A DNA stretch of 64,000 bases. Source: Nymphaea colorata. Taxonomy: Eukaryota > Streptophyta > Magnoliopsida > Nymphaeales > Nymphaeaceae. The stretch covers positions 10,884,704 through 10,948,703 of the forward strand of contig NC_045139.1 in assembly GCF_008831285.2 (NCBI RefSeq). Reading direction: 5' to 3'. Below the pieces are notes generated by a model. That model saw only the letters and a program-made list of their open reading frames with translations. It had not been told where the DNA came from and ran no database searches. Of this stretch, positions 12,104 through 25,200 are shown piece by piece (position 1 is the first letter of the stretch; each line of letters begins with the position of its first letter). The translations under genes were made by a program, and so were the position numbers.

Positions 12104-12880
12104 TGGACATTTTAAATGTTTTGTGTTTCAAAGAGATTATATATGATGTCATCATTAATAACGGTCTAGAAGAATCGGACAGCCTGCCCAATTCTGGTGC
12201 ATTAGTCGCCAACAAACTCGCGTTGTTTTGGAATGGATCCTATTAGAACTGCACTCTCTCCTGTGCCTTCATATATTTCTTCCTGCATCCATTTCTTCAG
12301 TCGAGAACGAATTGCTCCATTATATAATTAATTTCCCTTCAAGAAAATATGCCACGGCAGCTAATTCCTTTTCATTCTTCAATCGTGATTTACCAGTGAA
12401 ATGTCTAAGCTTTTCCCAAACAAATATCTCCAACTTGTTGTTCTCTTCAATTAAGAAAAGGTGTGAACACGAAGAGATTTTTTTAACGCTTCCACAATCC
12501 CAACTTGTTAAGATGGAAGACAACAAGAAACGAATAAGAAAGATATCTTAGCAGTTAAGAACAGGATTCACCTTTTCTCCAACAAATCCCCGCAATAAAC
12601 AACAGAAGAATTAATTAAGTAGATAGCTGTACCTTCCAATTCCAACAATATATATATATATATATTTGCAAAATATTTGCAAAGAATTGGAAAGTAAATG
12701 AATTTCCTCCTATGTCTCAGCGTCCTAAGCAAAACACGAAACCTATCACAGCTGAGACGGATGCCCAAAAAGGAATTTTACACCGCGTAAGCGCTTTTCA
12801 CATCATTTTTTGGTTTCACAGCAGTGCAGAGGACGTCACACGTGGAGGTGAGGTGGAGCAGTTGCATTTCTCTTTTCTGC
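12104..12880. other. Unassigned sequence beyond the gypsy truncation
   Basis: AT-rich stretch with a short TA microsatellite at 12648-12665. No coding or repeat family was recognised. It is not homologous to the RT/connection sequence that should have followed the retroelement. Confidence 0.4.
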
Positions 12881-13637
12881 CTTTTCTTCTCTTTTGGCAG
12901 ATGGAAAGCGAAACACGCACATGAACAAGGCACCACCCAACTCATCAACTCTTATCTCCCTCAGCCAGGTGCCCCACCGGATCCAACCTGAATCCATTCA
13001 ATATCGTCATTCTAAGCAGATCCAGGTCAACCAAGTCTACCCCAAAACCTCTCAACCCGAACGTCACGCTGGGTGCGGGAAACGAAACACAAAACCTACT
13101 ACAAATGACTACGAGGGTGTGAGGCGAGTACAAACATGATCGATACAAGATATCACTCACAACTCACTCAACAAACCATGACAATCCATGCACTAACGAG
13201 CAAACCACACCTAGAACCTACTAGGTAGGCTATGTCCCGGGTGGTCGTGTCTTTGGCGCTTGCGCCTCTGAGGTACCACGGTCGAGGACGATGGCCGAAG
13301 CCGGGCTAAAAGCAAAATGCTGAAAACAAATTAACAGGAACCTAGAACAACCACCCGTGAGCTACAAGGGGGAAAACAAGCGTTTTCGGCCAAGGCTAGC
13401 TTGGTGTCTCACGGATAGGAACCACGAGAAGAAAACCTTATTCCCAGGTATCTCAGCTACGGTACTAGAAGGCAGACTGAGGAGTGCCTGCACGTAGCTT
13501 GGTGGACAAAGACTGCCGCCTGCCATAGGAACCCGTAGAAGAGGGCCGAGGAATGCCGGAGTCACAGGTCAAGGATGGCTGGCGAGCTTCAATTCTTCGC
13601 AAACGCCTGCTGCCGAGATGTCGTGTGCGGGATGGGG

Positions 13638-13923
13638 CAGCCGCCTACTGCCTAGCGCCGAGAGGAAAGTGGTCGCCGATGGAGGAAGGCTGGCCGAGAC
13701 TGAGCGACCGCCTGTCGCTAGGGTTGCGGCCTGGTGTGCCGCCGAGAGTGCCGAGGGGGGCTGCAACCGAGAGTCAGCAGCAGCCACCTGCTGCCTAGCG
13801 CCGAGAGGAAAGTGGCCGCCGATGGAGGAAGGCTGGCCGAGACTGAGCGACTACCTGTCGCTAGGGTTGCGGCCTGGTGTGCCGCTGAGAGTGCCGAGGG
13901 GGGCTGCAACCGAGAGTCAGCAG
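13638..13923. repeat. 143-bp tandem duplication
   Basis: Two adjacent copies (13638-13780 and 13781-13923) are nearly identical. Landmark CCTAGCGCCGAGAGGAAAG occurs at 13651 and 13794. Only a handful of mismatches separate them, and the start of a third unit (CAGCGCC) follows. Both copies are GC-rich; the open frames across them are a by-product of that composition. Confidence 0.92.
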
Positions 13924-14434
13924 CGCCTACCTGCCTTTCGCCTAGGTGGCTCGGCCACGCGCATCGGAGGGAGCCGACGGAAGAGAAGGCCAAGGCCGAG
14001 AAGGGCCGGAAGGGCTTAGCGGAAAGCTAGCCTAATCCTAACTAAGGCTGAGGGTTGACTTGGACGGAGTGGGCTCTATAGGTGGACTAGGTCTAGTCAA
14101 GAGAGGTTAAGGGTTCGGGTAGGCTAGGTCGGGTGAGCTTAGGTGAAGGTTAAGGGTAAGCTAGACTACGAGGTAAGCTCGGTTGAGAGGGTGGTAGGAG
14201 AGGGCTAAGGTGCAGTGTGGGCTAAATTGACTTAAACCCAAACCGGGGTTGACTAGGCTAGGTGAGTCCGGTCAACTAGGAATTGAAATGGCGAGCTAGG
14301 TTGAGAGGGGCCCACGTGATAAGCGCGTGGCTGCTAGGGTTTCGCTAAGGAAGGAGAAGGAGGCTGCGGCAAATGACCTTCCTAAAATAGAGGAAGAGGT
14401 CACGCGGTGTAGGCCTACCTAATTCGAACAAGGG

Positions 14435-14436
14435 GC

Positions 14437-14461
<25 letters not shown>
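14435..14461. repeat. Poly-G run
   Basis: About 25 consecutive G residues (after AAGGGGC) inside the GC-rich block. Such runs are error-prone in sequencing, so the length should be treated as approximate. It could form a G-quadruplex. Confidence 0.9.
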
Positions 14462-14467
<6 letters not shown>

Positions 14468-16948
14468 ATTGGCGATTTCCTAAAGTGTAGGCGAGGGTCT
14501 GGAACGGCGCGAGAGGCTTAGGTTCTAACTAGGGCTGAGCTGGTCGTGCTCAGATTTGGGCGCCCGTGATGGTGACACGTGGCCAGATCAAGGACCACTA
14601 GAGATTCGCTAGAAAGGAGCTAGCGAAAAAGGAATGGAAAATCTGATTTCCTTCCTAATGATTAGGGAAGGATTTGGTGATCGGATCTAAGGGATCTTGA
14701 TGGGATCAAGGAGGAGCTTGCAAGATCTCCTCGTGCTCGGATGGAGGACACGTGGTGAAGATGGAGGACGGAGATGGCGTGTGGTTTGGGAAATGAGATA
14801 GGCAAAGATAGCGAGGGAGAGGATCTTGGAGGGGATTGGGTTAGCGTGAAGGGGTTTCCAAACTAGGCTTTAAAGGGAAAACACGTGGATCCAAGCTGAA
14901 CGCCGCGTGGTTGACACGTGGCAATTTGTGGGACCAGGTGGGTGACGTGGATGCCGAGTTGGCGGACAAGGCTGTGGGATGCGGACACGTGGAATGATGA
15001 AGGGTCAAGGTGGAGTGCGAGTTAGGGTTTGGTGACGTGGAAAGGAGATGGAAAAGGAAGGAAGGGACAGCGAGATCTCTTGCCTACACAATAGGAAAGA
15101 GGATTCTGTGCGAGATCTTGGCGGATTTGAGCTGGGTCAAGGCGGGAAAAGGAGATGGGAAAGTTGGCGACGTGAAGGGTGAGGATGCACGGATGGGAGA
15201 CACATGGAGGTGTGGGTGGCTAGGATGGAGCGGAGCTAGGGCAAGGAGGACTTACCAGATTTGGCACCAGTGAGCTTGAATCCTCCTCTTGTGCGCCGAC
15301 GGCTAGGGCTGACTTTCCAAATGAAATTGACCACGTTGCCCTTGAAGATTCTGACCGGGACTTGCATGACGATGAGGGCAATTGTGTCCTTCACGCCGGG
15401 AGTTGCAGCAGTGACCGGAGAAGTAGCAGCGGTCACTGGTAAAACAGGATTCCGGCCAATGGCCGTTCTTCTCTTCTAACGGTCCGAATTCACCCAAAAT
15501 TAGATATTTTGCTTGTTTCGTTGTGGTGATTAATCTGATGTATTTTGCTTAGGTAGATCACGCCATAATGTATGGATTCAGAGGATTTTGTTGCTGCTTG
15601 ACCGAGAGTTAGAAGGGCAAAGCCGAGAGCTTCTTTGGTGTTTCCTAGAGGTTTTTTACCATCCGAACTCTTTGAATCTTCCGTAGATTGAGTCTAACGA
15701 TTAGTAAGCTGCCTCAAGACGTGTAAGGGATGTCCTAGAGAAGCTTTCACCGTTGAACTTGAAGATCCAACTCTCGGGTATGCCGAGAGAGGAATCTAGT
15801 CCGTGGATGAACTCTCCAATAGACCGTTCCCAACACAACTCTTGTTGAAACTTAAGAATCCGAAGACTAACCTTTCTTTGACGTCGTTCTTGAAGGAGTT
15901 CACTAGACGTTCTTCTTCAAGCTTCCCGGTGAAGATCCAACCTTTCAACACCCGTGGGGTTCGGGTGAGGCGCAGGTATCTTCTTGAGTTTTTGTGGGGT
16001 TGTGATTCGTGGACAAGTGGCCGGAGCACTGAGGAGTTCCTTGTCGTAGTCCATTGGTCGAATGGGTGAGGAAGAAGGAAGAAATCGAGAGGGAGAAGGA
16101 GGATAAGTCGTCGATTGTTGAAGAAGATGCTTTCGCTTCCAAGAAGGACGCCGAGACACCAAAAGGGAGGTTCGGATGAGGGGGAGAGAACCACGTCGGA
16201 AAGGGAGTGCGAAGGGGGAAGGGAAACACGCCTTGGTAGGGGAGTGCAAGAGAGAGAGAGGGGAGCACGAGAAGAGAGAGAGTGAAAACGGGGAAATGAA
16301 TTCCTGTACTCAAAATTACATGGTTTGTACAAAGATCCAAATAAATATATACATCTCCTAAGTGGATGCGGTTCACAAGATCCGAACCAGTTCCTCTACC
16401 CAAACCCAAATAATAATGGAGCACAAATCCACTTCGAAAATACAATGCTCGAAATCCAAATCCAAATGCTTAAAAGAAAATGCACTAAGATGAAAAACGA
16501 GCCTAGCGCCCAATCAAACTGAACCACCCTTGAACCTTATGAGTCCAAGGTGGGGACCTCATTCGGGTACCCGCCCGAACTTCGGATTTGGCATAAGGCT
16601 AGACCTGAGTGGCCTAGCAATGTGCTTAGGATTCATGGTCCTAAACTGTCCCAAGGGCCGTGGAAATGGGATTCGCTATGGTTTCGGTTTCATTCAACTC
16701 AGTGAATCCTACAACTAGCTCAGAACGACCTTGAGACTTATCTGTTTCAAGCACACACTCGGACCTTGTTGCTCCTCCCACTCCTCCCGCTGCGACCTGT
16801 TCAAGTGATGCCTTAACCTCCTTGGGGTCTTCTGATGATATCTGAAGAGACTGAGCCCACATGTCCGAGGCTTTATGCCCTTAGTGGCTGGATTCCGCCT
16901 GCTCAGGCTCAACTGGGTTCGGACATGGAAATTGGCCCGTAACAGTCC

Positions 16949-18706
16949 AGACCTTTTTTGTACTCTATATCGAAATTGTACCCAAGTAGTTTTGTCAACC
17001 AACGTTGTTGGTGGGTGTCGTAACTCTCTGCTTAAGCATATACTTGAGACTGTTTTGGTCCGTCTTTACTACAAATTTGCACCCTATCAAGTACGGTCGT
17101 CATTTTTCGACTGCCATCACGATTGCTAGTACTTCCTTCTCATAGGTGGAGAGATGCTTTGCCCTACTGGTCAGGGCCTTGGACATGTAAGTAATCAGAT
17201 GTCCATCTTGGCCTAGCACGGCCCCAATTCCAACATCACATGCGTCTGTTTCAACTGTGAACTTCTTGTTAAAATCTGGCAATGTGAGCATGGGCGTGGA
17301 CATAAGGGCTCCTTTAAGTTTGTTGAAGGCTACCTTAGCCTTCTCATTCTACTGAAAGACTCCTTTCTTGAGCATTTGGGTAAGAGGTTGGGCAATAATT
17401 CTATACCCCTAGATAAACCTCCTATGGTACCCTGTTAATCCAAGGAAACCTCTCAATCCTTTTAGATCTTTGGGCAGTGACCATTTATCCATGACAATCA
17501 ACTTTTCGGGGTTTGCCGGAACCCCCTCTCGAGACACAATGTGTCCGAGGTAACTAATGGAAGATTGTCCAAAGCTGCACTTGGACATCTTCGCGTATAG
17601 CTGATGTTCCTGTAGAACTTGTAACGCTATAGTCAGATGAACGACATATTGTTCTTCATCTGTGCTATAGATCAGAATATCATCGAAGAAGACAATGATG
17701 AAGTCATGAAGGTACTGCCTGAAGACATCGTTCATGCACCTCTAAAAGGTCGCAGATGCATTCGTCAGTCCAAAGTGCATGACAAGGAACTCGTAGTGCC
17801 CGTCATGCATTCTAAAAGCAGTCTTGGATATATCTTCTTTATGCATCCGGATCGGGTGGTAACAGACTCTTAGATAGATTTTGGAAAAGATGGTAGCACC
17901 AGCTAATTCGTCCAAGAGCTCATCAATGACTGATATCGGGTGTCTATCCTTAACGGTGGCTTCATTCAATGCTCGATAATCAACACAGAAACACCAGGTG
18001 TTGTCTTTTTTCTTAACCAAGAGGACTGGAGAAGAAAAAGAACTGCTACTGGAGCGAAATTATTCTTCCTTCGAGCATTTCTTTAACAAGTCTTTCAATT
18101 TCTGCCTTCTGCCTATACCCGTACCTATAAGGTCTAACATTCACAGGTTTTGTGCCCTGTGTCAAGATGATTCGGTGATCATATGCCCTTTGTGGGGGCA
18201 ATTCCTTAGTCTCGGTGAAGATATCCGTGAATTCCTCTAAGACTGATGGTACCTTGGCCGGAATTGGCTCTTCCTTTGTTTCTTCCACTGCAGGAACGTT
18301 GGTTGCCATCGTGACAACCGAAAATGCTGGTTGTTCTAAGATAAGTGCTTTTAATGCAGCCTTGAGACTGACGGTGCTGCTCAAACCCGTGAGGGTCACT
18401 AGCTCATCATCTCCTTCCTGAGTGAATGTCATTCGTAGGTTTTTGAAATCCCACGAAATGACTCCTAATGTTGCGAGCCAAGTCATTCCAAGAACGAGGT
18501 CGACTCCATTTATTGGTAACACCAGTAAATCGATTTTGAAGGGTTTTCTCTTGATAACCACTTCCACTCCGTTACCCTCGTGAGCACACGAGATTCTCTG
18601 ACCATTTCCCACTATGACCGTTAGTGGTTTTGACGGTGCCAATGGAATTTCACATCTCTGGGCGGCTTCTACACTTAGGAAGTTGTGTGGAGGCCGCCCA
18701 GAGAAG
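16949..18706 (-). mobile_element. Ty3/gypsy relic, copy 2 (PR, RT, RNaseH), inverted relative to copy 1
   Basis: On the minus strand the order is protease (18690-18400: HNFLSVEAAQRCE, then VLGMTWLATLGV), reverse transcriptase (about 18100-17550: [34 protein letters not shown]), connection (GFLGLTGYHRRFI) and RNaseH (about 17330-17020: FTVETDACDVGIGAVL, STYEKEVLAIVMAVEKW). Integrase is missing; after RNaseH the frame breaks and an LTR-like sequence begins. There is a frameshift near 18045 and stops at 17742 (TAG), about 17410 and about 17352. It shares about 1.15 kb with copy 1 at 10950-12103 in opposite orientation. The upstream end is cut inside the protease, just before the catalytic Asp, at a fold-back junction. 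Confidence 0.85.
18656..18703. repeat. Fold-back inverted repeat at the truncated end of gypsy copy 2
   Basis: Arm 1 (18656-18674, CTCTGGGCGGCTTCTACAC) and arm 2 (18685-18703) are inverted copies with 2 mismatches in 19, separated by a 10-base loop. Both arms come from the same protease segment (the codons for VEAAQR). Confidence 0.9.
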
Positions 18707-18860
18707 ATTATAAAGTACAAGGTAACATAAAACCATTATATCTCATTTTCTTAAATACATGATAGTTTTCACCTGGATCTCGATCACTTCCTTTCATGAA
18801 GGAGTCGTAGAGTCGTAGCTTGCAGGAGCATGGCATAACTAGTGAACTAATGACTGATAG

Positions 18861-18918
18861 AAGGCAAGTCTTTGGTTCCATTATTATAAAAGGCAAGTCT
18901 CTGGTTCCATTATTATAA
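18861..18918. repeat. 29-bp tandem duplication in the eIF3h upstream region
   Basis: AAGGCAAGTCTTTGGTTCC at 18861 is repeated at 18890 with one T/C difference, and both units end in ATTATTATA. It lies about 340 bp upstream of the eIF3h start codon, between the gypsy relic and the promoter. Confidence 0.9.
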
Positions 18919-19226
18919 AGTAAAAAAGAAAATAGGGGTGAGGGGGGCAGCCTCGTTCGCGTGGGTATGAAAGGGGCCTTCTGAATGGATCTTAAAGACG
19001 GATCGGGTCAACCTGTTAACATGTAGTCCATATCCGTTTGGGCGTGGAGGGTGGGAGCGGAGGCTCCTCCTTGGCGGAGCACAGAAGTACAAAAGCTCGG
19101 AATTCTTCTATTAGGAGAAGGTCGGGCGAACTTTCACGGTTCAGAGAGAGGGGGGAATTCCTCTGCCTCAGTTGTACCAGATTTTCTTTCGCTTTTTCGA
19201 TCCCTCGTTCCGTTGTCATCCAGATT

Positions 19227-22200
19227 ATGGCAAACAGTGAGCTCTCTCTCTCGCTCTCTCTCTCTATTTGTTTAGCAGTTAAATTCGATGTTAGGTTTTT
19301 GATTTTTGCCCGTAATTAACATGGTGTCTCTGTTCCATCAGCTATGGTCCGTTCGTTCGTTCAGGTGGCGGCTGCGGAGGAAGTTTCGTCGCCGCTGAGG
19401 GTGGTTCAGATGGAGGGCTTGGTAAGTTTTCTTTTGTTTCTTCGTTTTGTATCTCAGTTTCTGTGGTTTCTTTTGCCTTAGTCGACCAGTGGTGGTAGTC
19501 TTTCCGGATTCGACGTCGTTTCTGAGGACCCCCGGCGGAGGAGTATGGATGTTGAGGGGGAAGTGGGTGTTTGGGGTTTGTGTTCTGATAGCTTTTCCGG
19601 GAATATGTAGTAAAAGTAACCTGATATCGTTATTCATTGACGTTGGTTTAGCACGTTGACGTATTTTAGGGTTTCGTGCGCTTTTTTCCTTTGGAGGTGC
19701 GACATTGTATTTATTTATTTTTTTGTTTTTTTGGGACTGGACTTTCAGACGGTATTGCCACGATGTCTGAAGAAATTTTAGAACGCCTAACGATAGGGGC
19801 CCTCATTTTGGTAGTTTGTGTTTGGGATAGCTGTGACAAGAAGTTTCTTTAACAATGGTTTTCTTTAGACATGTTGGTCGACTTTCATGACAGTTAAATT
19901 GCATAGTTGCCATACTACGGCAGAAAGGCATGTCTTCAAGGAGCTGTTGGAGGATGTGCTTGTGTATTGTTAACGCGAAGACACTTGTCTCGTCGTATAG
20001 TTATCTTTACTTAGTACTCTTTTTGTTGACTTAATACAGGCTATTCTGAAGATCATCAAACACTGCAAGGAGTTTATGCCAGCTCTAGTTACGGGGCAGC
20101 TTCTTGGGTTGGATGTTGGTAGCGTTCTGGAAGTTACCAACTGTTTCCCCTTTCCGGTATGCAATGTTTTGTTTTCGTCTGAAGATACCAATTTGTGGTC
20201 ATTCTAAGCAAAGGAACTGAGATGCATATTTTCTTGTGCTCCGTTTGGTTCATGGTGTTCCTCTAGATTCGAGAAGAAGATGAGGAAATTGAAGCAGATG
20301 GGGCTAATTATCAGCTTGAGATGATGAGGTGCTTGAGGGAGGTCAATGTTGATAACAACACTGTCGGATGGTAATACCACTACAGTAACCCCAGCGTCAC
20401 TGTAATGGCAGCGCCTTTCTTTTTTTGACCTTTACATACATGTGGTATCTAGTAAACTTATGGATGGAAGTCTTTAATTGTTTCATTCATGTGTAATTCT
20501 GCCGTTTAGGTCCTAGGGGCATGATTGGGGTCAATATCAGGTGAAGGACACAGTGTGAGAGCACCTGAAAATTGCACGGATAGGGGCCAGTGATCAAAGC
20601 TGCAGATATTATCTGCTATCCAGTATAAACGAGGTTCTCATCTTCAAGTAGAGATATTGGAATGACTCGATTCAATCTTCAAGTTGAAGCTTGTATGGTG
20701 GTTTCATTGATCACGATGCCAAGTTGTCATGAGAACTTTACATGCTGAAAACCACAAAGGAATTCAGATTCTGATATTTCTAGCTAGGCTTGGTCTCTTT
20801 TATTCCAAAAGTGTTAAATACTGAGCTTACTTAGGCCTGTAAGAGGGTGGGATCAGGTTGCTGGGCAGGTGGGGTCTGCTTTTAGCACACTCATGTACAC
20901 ATTTAGCTTGGTTTGGGTTCCGGAACATATTATAGACCATAGGATGACACATATCCATCTTGTTTAATTTTTAGAAGTTCAAACTGTCTACCTTCTTATC
21001 TTATGCAACTTTTTTTATTTTCTAGTTCAACTTGTATAAGATATTATTAGTGGGATATTTTCAGGCGTATCATAAGATATGTACGACACTGTTTTCAACC
21101 ACTACAATGCTAACAAGCACATGGTATCATAACCAAGTAAATGGTATCCAGTTGATTTGAGATTGAGTCGTCTTTTACACAAAAGGGCCAAATAAGTTAC
21201 CTAATCTGCTGGCAAATACATGATCAACATGGTAAAAATTATTAGCTAATAGGGTGGAAAGATACGACACGATAAAGACCCTTGGTTTTACGTCTGAAGT
21301 TCTTATCCAAGGAGGAAGCTTCATCCAAGCCAACTGGAATCACCTTTGTCATTGCCTTTAGCAAAGAAAGCAGACAAAAGATCTTTTCAGCCATTAATTT
21401 TAGGACCGCCGAAAGAGCTTTGATACAAGTTGGTCTCTGGTGATTCAAAAATTGATCTCCACTAAACCAACCATATAGATCACATATTAGGGTTGGAACC
21501 AATGAGGTTGGAAAAGATGAAAAGCTACAAATATGATTATTATGTATATATAAATGATTGTAGGAATTCTTGTGCTTGCATGTGCTCCTTAGATGGGCTT
21601 CTAAAGCTTGCATTTTGCAAGCTTGCATGTGCTCCTCAAGTATTCCCCTAATAGAGTGTAGTAATTGATATTTTGCTTGATGAATTCTTTCCACAGATAC
21701 AAATAGGCTTGGTGGAAACATCACAATTTGTGTTATGTTTTTCAGGAATGACATCTGAACTAAGTCTCTTCTTCTAGTGGAATTACATAGGCACTTTTTG
21801 ACAATTTCTGGAGCTGAAATTATCTTTTAGCAGCATTAGTTTACATATTAATCATGATCTCACATTCTCTTGAGCATTCATCAGGTACCAGTCAACCTAC
21901 ATGGGTTCTTATCAGACTGTAGAATTGATTGAAACTTTCATGAATTACCAGGTGAATTTCATTGCTTCTCTACCAACCCCTGCCATGACAATTCTTTGTT
22001 TTGTTTCTTCCTATTTGTTGAAGATTTTGAATTTTTGTTAATCTCATGTCCATGCGACTTAATGCAGCTGCATGTCCAGTCTCATTTGCAAACTTTTGAC
22101 ATAGATAATGGGGGTTTTGTTTATCTTTTTATGCTTGTCTTGCAAGAACATACTAAAAACCTTTGCACCATTGCATCTCAATTTTTTGAATATTTTTCAT

Positions 22201-25200
22201 TTTCTTTCTCGGATATTGTTAGTCTTTCGCTCCCAAGAGCTTCTGATATCCCTGTGCTCACAAATGCATATTCAGTTTTGGAGACTGTAAGGCTAGAACT
22301 TCTATTTGTGATAGGAACACTTACGTGCACTTTCTTCAATTTGAATCATCATCTTACTTCTCATGGAGTGTGCTTGTATTTTTGAAATTGACGGGATTCT
22401 TCACAGGAATGAAGAAACAGATGCATAAATTTTTCAATTGTGTTTCAATTAAAGAAAAAGTTTCATATGTTAGGATTCTCGCAATTGTCAGACCCTTATG
22501 CACACTTGGTAAATGGAAACATACCTATAGAAAACCCTTGTTTCACATGCTTCAAAGGACCTTGTCAGGAAATGCTACATTTAAATACTAATTACTACAT
22601 TTCACATCTGCAGAATCATGAACTGTTATTGCGAGATTGTGTGTGCCATTTCTTTTGAGTATACATGATTTTCATCTTGGTTTTACACTACAGGAGAACA
22701 TAAGAAGGTGTGTCTGCATTATTTATGACCCATCCAGATCTAGTCAAGGTGTTCTGGCTCTCAAGGCCTTGAAGCTGACAGATGCTTTTATGGATCTATA
22801 CCGAGCGAGCTCTCTTAATGGAGAGAAGTATATTTCTTTTCTTTTCATGCCTGTCTGTTTGTTTAGTTGGTCAGTTGGGTGGTTTTTACTTTGTAGACAT
22901 TTTCTGAGCGTTATTTTCATCTTTCAGGCTTAGGGAGAAGAATTTAACGTGGGTGGATATCTTTGAAGAAATACCTGTATGTTGACAGTGCCATGTTCAT
23001 TGTTTATTTTTGTACTGTTTTTTATTTGTCATGCCTGTACAGTACGTTGTTATTTTTATGAACAATGTTCTTTTGTCTATTTTGGTGAGCATTGTTTTCT
23101 TGTGCATAATACATAAAATGTATTCATGGACCCCTTTCACGGTTTCACCATCTCACATGTGTGTTGATCTGTTCTATGCAGATAAAGGTGTCAAATTCTG
23201 CACTCATAAGTGCTTTCATGTCAGAGCTAGAGCCTGAAGCACCCGTGTCTCAGGTCTTAATTGTTGAACCTATCCTGTATTGGGACTTATTTCTTTCATT
23301 TTCTTGCTCTGTTGTTGAGAGAACTTTGTTCTTTGTGTTCTTCCATGTCAGTGTGATTATGATCGTCTTTCTTTGTCTACAAACCCGTTCATGGAGAGGA
23401 ACCTGGAATTTCTAATTGAATGTATGGATGATCTATCCATGGAACAGCAGAAGGTAGCAAAATAGTTCTTCTTTGATTTTTCTTGCAATGGTTTATTAAA
23501 TAGGTATTGTGTCTAATGTTTTCACCTATTTTTTGTTTCAGTTCCAATTTTATTACCGAAACGTCTCACGCCAACAATCCCAGCAGCAGGCCTGGTTGCA
23601 GAAACGAAGGTAAACATATCAAATGTTCACAGAATGTTGTTAATATATCATTAATAGGTATCGATGCTTAGTTTTCTTCCTGTACCGCTTTGTATCAGCT
23701 TTGTCTTGTTGGTCCTTGGTCCCTGGCTATTTCTGCAATAACAAATTCAAAACTCTGGCCACCTTGGTGGATAATGAAGAATTTTGGATGTGCATGGGCT
23801 GCCTGCCTGTATTGCACATGCATACACATATATGTTGTATGTATACACACAGGTACACACAGCTTGAGCATTCCATAAAAAGAAGAATGGCCATGGTAGT
23901 CATAATGTCATCTTTTGGAGAAGAGAGAGAGAGCGTGCCCATTGCTTGTGAATATTGTTAGTAGTTTTTCCGGTGAATGGCATGATGTTCATTTGTCTTC
24001 TCTTATGGTTCAGGGCTGAGAACATGGCAAGGAAAGCTGCTGGAGAGGAACCATTGCCTGAAGAAGATCCCTCAAATCCCATCTTTAAGCCTCTTCCTGA
24101 ACCTTCACGGCTTGACAGTTTTCTCATAACAAATCAGATTTCTAACTACTGTAGTCAAATCAATGGGTATGTTGAAGGCTTTAGCTATTCCTTTTCACTC
24201 CCACTGTCACACTCAGTGCATGCTTCTGTTAGTTGAATTATTAAATAATGGCCATTTGAAGGGTATCATCTGAAGTAATATATGCCGCCAAAGAAGTATT
24301 TTGTTGTGCATTGCTTTAAATTTGTTATTCTCTATTTGACCTGTTAATACATTTTCTTTGGTGAATGGGTGAATAGAACATGCCATTATGCTTTCATTCC
24401 ACTCCTGGTATCTTTTTGTCAAAAATAGAGGTTGGCGATGATGACTAGAGATAAGGAACCTAATGTATTTTTAGTATGTTTCATGCTTATGAACAAAAAT
24501 GGAAAATGCTACAAATAGAAATATAGAATATCATAGGATGAGTTGATGACAACAGAAAACAAAAAAATCTTTGGAAATTAGCTGGAGTCGCCGGAATGTC
24601 CAAAAGAGGGAATCAACAGTAATTGGGGAAAATGGGTAAATCAGCAAGGGGCTTATCAATTGAATGTTGGGAATGTCTAGTTGGGGTGTGTGGATGGGAA
24701 ATCCATTGTCTAACCAGTAGGTTGGCCGGATAACGACGTGAAATCCGACAGAAATAGAGTGAGAAGGGCATCAGTTGATGAGGGAGTTGAGTGTACCTAC
24801 CTGAACCAAGCGGACGTCGAGGAAGCGCTATGGAGTAGAGGGACTGGACCAATAAGGTAGGCATCAAAAAATCGACCAAAGAGGAATAAGTGCCTGTGAG
24901 CTAGCGTTCGCCGTCGAGTTTGAGGACGCTGGAAGAAAGACGATTCACTGGAGAGAAGCATGATTCGCCAGAAATCTTCGTCGGTCGTTGGAAACGAGCT
25001 TCTCACGAAGCGCAAGACTAGCAGTCTTCGTCGATTGTCGGGCAACTGAAGGGCTTCAACAAAGCCCTAATACGAGAGAATAAAACCCTTGCTCGACAAG
25101 GGTTTATGATTTTCAAGTTAAAAAAATCATTAAAAAGAGGACATATTTGTCCTCTGCTTGTCCTAACCGCACCTGACTCGTCGTTGAACCGAGTCAAATG

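Larger units (their letters stand above)
12881..16948 (-). mobile_element. GC-rich block, probable long LTR or leader of the minus-strand gypsy element
   Basis: This 4-kb block is far more GC-rich than its surroundings, has no conserved protein in any frame and lies directly downstream (minus sense) of a gypsy pol relic. In minus sense it begins after an A/G-rich stretch with TGTTACGGGCC (near 16948), like the start of Tekay/Del-type LTRs. It contains a TATA-like ATATATTTAT at about 16341-16350, followed by a CT-rich leader. The other LTR end and a matching LTR on the far side of pol were not found, so this is inference. Confidence 0.35.

Noticed and set aside
13553-14030. Overlapping open frames in the GC-rich block
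   Set aside because: They repeat because the DNA is a tandem duplication. Products are Arg/Ala/Ser/Gly runs with no domain.
15796-16445. Several 110-180 codon frames on the minus strand
   Set aside because: Ser/Pro/Leu-rich from CT-rich leader-like DNA. No family signature and no consistent splice structure.
21242-21754. 170-codon frame inside eIF3h intron 4
   Set aside because: No recognisable domain, and part of it is a local sequence duplication. Listed only as intron content.
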